Of a DNA stretch of 11,555 nt, positions 6,367-11,555 are shown one piece after another (positions within the stretch are counted from its first letter, which is position 1; every line of letters begins with the position of its first letter). The notes beneath the pieces were generated by a model, which made no database searches, was not told where the DNA came from, and worked only from the letters and a program-made list of their open reading frames with translations. The stretch lies in contig CADWAF010000705.1 of NCBI GenBank assembly GCA_902984215.1, positions 1 to 11,555 on the forward strand, given 5' to 3'. Source of the stretch: Willaertia magna (lineage: Eukaryota; Heterolobosea; Eutetramitea; Acrasida; Naegleriidae). The translations under genes were made by a program, and so were the position numbers.

Positions 6367-9300
6367 TTATTCTAATCCTCTAAGGACAAGAGCAATTTCT
6401 TTCTTCTTCAAATTTCTAGATGGGAAGTAAGAACCTAAAACTGCAACAACTAAAGCCATACCTAATATTGAGAAGAATAAATACCATGGGAAATCGAATT
6501 GGAATGGCATCTCTAAGAAAAGATTGAATTGTGCTGTTAAGGTCATTGCAATGACACAACCAATAATTGTTCCACAGAAGAACGCAGAAACAACTAAGCA
6601 AAGAGCTTCATAAATATAAGCACGAATAAGAGCATTCACAGATAAACCAATAGATCTCAAAACACCAAATTCCCAACTATTATCCCTGACATTTGCTGTG
6701 AAGGATAAAGCTAACATAAAGAAACATAATATAATGGCAAGCGCAGCTACAACATTGAAGAATGCCATTAATGCATAAGTAGCTGTTCCAGTAGATGCGA
6801 TGATATCTCTTACATTTTGGATACTTGTGAAGTCGCTACTAACAGATGCTTGTAAACCATTAATGACATCTTGAATTTCAGTTGAGTTTGCGTCATCCCT
6901 TAATCTAATAAATAGTTTTTCAAAAGGTGTAGATCCATCATAATCAGCACCAACTGATTGGGCAGCTTGTTGAGCAATTTGTTTGTATGCGTTTAAATTA
7001 ATTAATACTGGAGTACCAGTTAATGATGTTAACTCAAGTGATGAAAAGAAGAAACCAGGCATCTTATAAACTAAACTTCTTGCCTTACCAATGAAATCAA
7101 TAGTGCTTGATCTTCCAGTTTTTGGGTTTCTTGTACTAAATTTAATTTGTAATGGTGTTTTGACATTAACACTAACAGAAGGAGACATTGCCTCAGATGC
7201 AATAAGATCTATATATTGTGTATATTGAGAACCTGGATCAAAATCTAAAGATGCATTTTCACTTAATCCTAATTTCATACCACTGAATATTCTGGAAGGT
7301 GTAAAACCAGGAATTTCGCCATCAACTAATGCTTTTCCAGCGTCATCATATAAACTTTGCATAACATCTGGCTTGCCACCAGTGATATTGTATTTAAATT
7401 CATCGTCAATTTGTGAGTAAAGGAAATATCTATTCTCTGTTACTTGAAGGAAATTTCTTTGTAAACCAAAAACTCTAACAGTTCTAGTTGGGAAAAAGGC
7501 AAGAGAGGAGAACCTTACACCAGTAATAAACTTTGGTGTTCTACCCATGTTAAAGGTTTGATAAGTATAATCTACAATAGGTGGTCCATTATTACCATTA
7601 TTTGTCACATTTCCATTAACCTTAGCATATCTTTGGTTTTGTATTGCAATAGCTTGATTTAATTTATCTACAGGTAAATGATAGTTTCTATTGGTAACCA
7701 TTACCACGATATCAGCACCAAGTAATTGTTCTACACTAGCACGAATATTTACTGCTTGTAAAGAAAATACAACACCAGCAAAAATAATGAAAGAAACTGA
7801 AAGAGTAAACATCAAGAATGTTTTACTACTTCTCTTTCTGTGACCAGTCAAATTCTTAGAAATTAAGGTCTATAAAATAATTTTGTAAAATATGGTTCGA
7901 TAAATTACTTACCTTTAATCTTCTTTCTTTTCCACATAAAATTAAATTCAAAATAATGCGTTCAAAGAATGGTTGTAACACCACAGCAACGAAACATAAA
8001 CCAATTAACATTCCCAATAAAATTGCATTTAAAATTGAGAAGAAAAGTGGTAAATCTTGGAAGATAAAACTGTAAGGTATCATATAATATACAACGAAAC
8101 CAATAATAACTAATAAAATAGAAATACCTGTTTGCCAAGGTTCCAAACCTAACTCTTCTAATTTAATCATCTTTACAGTGGTTTCATTAAATGTTTGATG
8201 AGCAATATCTAAAGAATCTCTTAAAGTTCTACTTAATGCGTGACGAATTGGAATAATATTTGAAATCACAGGGATTAAAATACCTAATGCTATTGGAATC
8301 ACAACTGCACCCCAATAGAACCATAAATTAATGTAAGGAGTTTGTAAGACATATTGTAAAAGATATTCTACTCCAATATTAGCAATAAAAGCTAATGTCA
8401 TACCAATAATAATTGCAGGAACAGCAAAGTAGAGTGATTGGGCTGTAATTACTTGAATTAAAGAATATTGTCTTAGACCTAAAGCTCTTAACATACCATA
8501 TTCATAGGTCTTTTCTTCAACATTAGACAATAACAAAGCAAATATTAAAATAATACCTAAAATTGCAAGCATGACAACAACTCCAACAAAGATTTGGTCA
8601 ATAAATAAACTAATATACTTAGTTGCATCTAAAGCAGAAAGTAAAGGTAAAGTATAATCTACTGGATAATCCATTCCTATAGAGTTCATAATATTATTTG
8701 TAATGTCGATAAGTTGAGCATTTCTTTCATTTTCACTTTGTAAATAAACTGGAAAACGATTGTTCAATCTTCCATATAAACTTAAACTATATTGATTAAT
8801 CGGTAAATTATCAAACGATTTTTTAAATCTTTCTTCATTATTGGTCAACTGTAAAAACAATCTAAATAATTGATTTTCAAATAATGATTTCCTAATTGTT
8901 TTACCAATATAATTACTGTCAACAATCATTACATTACCCAAAGCACTAGGATATTTACCATAATTTCCATCAATAGAATCAATTACTGAATATTCACCAC
9001 CAACGGTTAATCTTGTACTGTTATTATTTAAATCACCACCAAACACTGCAGCAAAAACTTCAAAAGCTTCTTCTCCTGTAATTGTTAAAACTCCAAACCT
9101 ATCAATAAATGGTTTTAAATTAGGAGGAATATTAACCCTCAAATCTTCAGCAACTTTAGTAATGTTTACAATATAAGTTTGTGAAAAATTAAATCCAGAC
9201 ATTTCAAATATAGTTCTAAGAATTTGTGTTTCATTTAAGAAACTGTCATTATTATCAGGAGTAATTCCTTGAGATATTTCTTCACTACTCCCACTAAAAG

Positions 9301-10108
9301 CTTGTATTAAAGTTGAAAAATCTATTTCAATATTTACTCTTTTACCACGATTTGGAATAACATCAATACCTCTTAAAAGTGAATCTCTTACGTGAACTTC
9401 ACCTTCTCCAAGGGGTCTGTATGGCCAATTACGCCCAAGCCCAATCTTTTCTTCTCTTTCTGTATCCATAATTAATAACATTCCAGAAATATTCTTATGA
9501 GGATCATTGGCATTCTGAATATTCGCAAAGATAGCCCAACGCGGAGATGTACCAGCTAATGAAGGGTTACCTTTCGTTTTCAATTCAATATCTGTATGAT
9601 TTACAAATGGTATAGTGGAAGTGTTAGTAAATTTAGGAGTGAAAAGTAGATCACCATCTCCAACGTTATCTTCGGAAAGTTTAAGAAAGATAAGAGGAGC
9701 CTTTAGAATAGAGTTATATAAGATACTAACTACAAAAACAACTATTCCAATGGTAATTAAACCTACAAGAAAACCCCAGAATCGTTTTTTAGTATCGGAA
9801 GTTACATAGATAATACTAAATATTAAATTACCGAAAAATTCTCGTATAGAAGATAAATAGGTTTTTTTAGATTCGGTTTCGAAAGTAACTCTTTGTTTTC
9901 TTCTTTTCTTTTCTTCTGGAGTTTCTTCTTCTCTTAATCTATTTTCAATAGAAACTCTATCTACTCTATCAATAGAATGAAAAGAATGTAAAGCCCCTTC
10001 TATAGGATTTGATAGTTTTAAATGTTTATCATCATAATCATTTTCATCATCGTCAATAGATCCATATGGTTTTTTTCGTTGTGTTAAAATGGAATCATTT
10101 GCTGACAT
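6367..10108 (-). CDS. FtsX/MacB-type ABC transporter permease, ten-helix duplicated form
   Basis: Exons 10108-7913 and 7869-6367 join into 1232 residues. It is a membrane permease without its own ATPase; relatives in bacteria pair with a separate ABC ATPase to move lipids, peptides or lipoproteins, or to transmit force across a membrane. Layout: a charged cytosolic N-terminus (1-109, with KKRRKQR at 67-73), TM1 (110-133), a large non-cytosolic domain (134-504) with many N-glycosylation sequons, TM2 (505-529), TM3 (553-580), TM4 (594-618), linker helices TM5-6 (659-680, 685-713), TM7 (749-769), a second external domain (770-1095), and TM8-10 (about 1098-1124, 1152-1175, 1192-1212). Each half carries the FtsX signature after its second helix: YEYGMLRALGLR at 535-546 and WEFGVLRSIGLS at 1131-1142. 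This is the internally duplicated, ten-TM arrangement. The substrate and ATPase partner are unknown, and no ABC ATPase gene is in the window. The N-terminus has no signal peptide and starts in good context (AAAAATAATG). The frame switch at the exon junction restores the conserved KNLTGHRKRSSKT lead-in to TM7. Confidence 0.87.
7870..7912 (-). other. Spliceosomal intron of the permease gene (43 bases)
   Basis: On the coding strand the donor is AAG/GTAAGTAA (intron from 7912) and the acceptor TTTTATAG ends at 7870; the intron is phase 0. Splicing joins ERRLK to TLISKNLTGHRK and restores one long frame. A second in-frame acceptor, TTTCTAAG ending at 7855, would drop five residues (TLISK). I favour the TATAG site because it is the better acceptor and keeps the LISKNL helix lead-in. 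Retention of the intron would give stop TAA at 7858-7856 after 750 residues. Confidence 0.85.
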
Positions 10109-10200
10109 TATTTTTGATGAATTTGATGCTGGGTCAATTATGAGTGCGCGGTGAGGACATTTGAAATAAGAATCTAATTAGAAAATATAAAAACAACGCT
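10109..10200 (-). promoter_or_regulatory. 5' region of the permease gene with a GC-rich island
   Basis: Directly upstream of the permease ATG lies an A/T-rich leader, then a compact island TGAGTGCGCGGTGAGGAC (plus strand, 10141-10158), 12 of 18 bases G or C. To its right the sequence falls to near pure A/T. The island sits 33-50 bases before the start codon and could be a transcription-factor site or part of the 5' UTR. No known factor is assigned. Confidence 0.35.
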
Positions 10201-10965
10201 GTTTTAAAATTTGTAGTCAATTTAAAATATTGTAATAAATTTTTATTATAATTATTTTTAAATTAAATAAAATAAAAAATTATAAATTAATAAAAATTAA
10301 TGTGTTATTTTTAATATGTTTTTAAATTTTGATTAATAATAATTAATGTTATAAAATTTTAAAATAACTATTTTTTAATAATTTTATTATATTTATTAAC
10401 TTAAAAAATAATTTTTTTAAAAATAAATACAAAAAAAATAAAAAATTTTTATTAATTTTTTATTTAATTATTATAAAACTATTAAATATTTATTTTTTAA
10501 TTAAATAACTAGATAAATTTAAATTTAAAATAAAATTATTAAAGAATTTTTATATTTTTTAATAAAATACTATTTATACATAGATTCATAAATAAAATAT
10601 ATTATAATTATAATATATTTATAGTTTAATTTTAAAAAATTTTAATAATAAATTTTATAAAGTTTAGATTTTAATATTATAATATCATATATTTTTAATA
10701 TGCTTTAAATTTATAAATAATTTTTATAATTTTTTCAATAAATTCAATCTTAATTATTTATTTTTTATTATTAAATTATAATCGTTCAAAAAAGATATAA
10801 AAATTTTTAGAATTTGTATGTATATTTTATTAAAACAATATTTTTATTAATTTAATATACTAATTTTTTAACATATTTAAAATATTTATTTTAATAGATT
10901 AATAATTAAAATTTTTTAATTATTTTTGATAAAATATATAATTTATAATTATTATAATGAGAGAC
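10201..10965. other. Extremely AT-rich gene-free stretch
   Basis: About 765 bases with no frame of note on either strand. Several 60-base lines hold only 1 to 4 G or C. It consists of short A- and T-tracts with many small A/T palindromes (for example around 10596-10620) but no clear tandem period. This is typical dictyostelid intergenic DNA upstream of a gene. I see no tRNA, CRISPR or rRNA. Confidence 0.8.
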
Positions 10966-11032
10966 GGTTATGAATTCAATATTCACTACAGGACATAATG
11001 TTTGGCAAAAGTTTTAATGTTCATCTTTGATT

Positions 11033-11313
11033 ATTATGTCTAAACATAATCTTATGCATTAGAATTATGTTTGAACATTGTGATTATGATCAAACATCAT
11101 GATCAAAACTAAAACATTATAACCAAAACAAAAACTTTATATTTTTTGTTGGACTTAATCTCCAAAACAAATCCTGATATCATTTTTTACCTAAGAAAAA
11201 ATGAAATTGTGCTCAAAAAAAAACATAATGCCTCAGTTTACCAATAATTTAACCTGATGTTTTGGTTTTGGTTATAATGTTTGGTCATAATCACAATGTT
11301 CAAACATAATCTT
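11033..11313. mobile_element. Nested inverted-repeat (MITE-like or hairpin) element
   Basis: Two pairs of perfect inverted arms share nearly one centre: 11064-11089 with 11285-11310 (26 bases) and 11112-11128 with 11266-11282 (17 bases). At the middle lies a 9-base stem with a 7-base loop (11180-11188 and 11196-11204). A further hairpin, ATTATGT/ACATAAT, lies at 11033-11050. The left arm carries about 20 extra bases between the two paired blocks. Base composition is clearly less AT-extreme than both flanks, and there is no ORF. This structure suits a non-autonomous transposon of MITE type or a transcribed long hairpin. No target-site duplication was established, so element ends are uncertain. 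Confidence 0.5.
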
Positions 11314-11340
11314 TTAATGCCCAGTCACAAAATTTAATGT

Positions 11341-11555
11341 TAAAACAAAATCATCAAGATCATGACTGACCCTCTAATGAAGTTGAGTTAAAATAATAGA
11401 ATAAATAAAAGTAATAGTATAAATTTTGTTAGTATATTTTTTAATTAAGTTTATTAAATGTTTATTGTATTTTACTTTTAATTTATTGTAAAAAAAATGT
11501 TTTTATAAAATTGGTGTATAAAAAATATAAATATTTTTATTTCTAATGTCTACTT
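11341..11555. other. Right-edge non-coding DNA
   Basis: About 215 bases that return to A/T-rich, low-complexity sequence after the inverted-repeat element. No ORF, RNA gene or repeat stands out. Confidence 0.7.

Noticed and set aside
6416..6601. Minus-strand 61-codon ORF inside the permease
   Set aside because: It overlaps the conserved C-terminal helices of the permease in another frame, with no independent support.
9615..9809. Plus-strand 64-codon ORF opposite the permease N-terminal region
   Set aside because: It is antisense to TM1 and the first external domain of a confident gene; no family resemblance.
6367..10108. Bacterial contamination or recent horizontal transfer of an FtsX operon
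   Set aside because: The gene has a canonical 43-base intron, the same AT-rich codon use as its neighbours and flanking eukaryotic genes. Any transfer would be ancient.
10201..11555. CRISPR array, tRNA or rRNA in the gene-free right end
   Set aside because: Repeats are inverted and irregular, not evenly spaced direct repeats, and no tRNA T-loop or rRNA core motif was seen. The host is eukaryotic.

Overview
The window looks like nuclear DNA of an amoebozoan, most likely a dictyostelid social amoeba. Coding DNA is AT-rich, non-coding DNA is extremely AT-rich (some 60-base lines between 10200 and 10960 hold only 1 to 4 G or C), introns are very short (50 and 43 bases, GTAAGT...TAG), and genes are tightly packed. 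The best lineage clue is a secreted saposin-B protein resembling the dictyostelid countin family. The two mitochondrial/proteasomal genes are pan-eukaryotic. The species is not identified.

Layout, left to right. (1) 3-730, plus: 5'-truncated, one-intron gene for the complex I assembly factor NDUFAF3. (2) 774-2408, minus: single-exon PSMD5, a 26S proteasome base assembly chaperone, tail-to-tail with NDUFAF3. (3) 2422-5140: a head-to-tail tandem duplication. Each unit holds a small unrecognised plus-strand ORF facing a minus-strand RCC1-repeat gene tail-to-tail. The right unit has the intact RCC1 gene (3958-5115). The left unit's RCC1 copy has lost 417 bases, including its start codon. The right unit's small ORF has lost the ATG that the left one has. 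(4) 5236-6096, minus: countin-like secreted protein. (5) 6367-10108, minus: a 1232-residue, ten-helix FtsX/MacB-type ABC transporter permease split by a 43-base intron. (6) 10109-11555: no gene found; an AT desert followed by a nested inverted-repeat element at 11033-11313.

The genes do not form a pathway. They are individually transcribed eukaryotic genes: organelle biogenesis, proteasome assembly, an RCC1-type beta-propeller, a secreted signalling-type protein and a membrane permease. The parts most worth a second look are the duplication with its reciprocal decay, the unknown ORF inside it, the way the duplication edge abuts the PSMD5 start codon, and the inverted-repeat element. I did not find a convincing novel multi-gene system.
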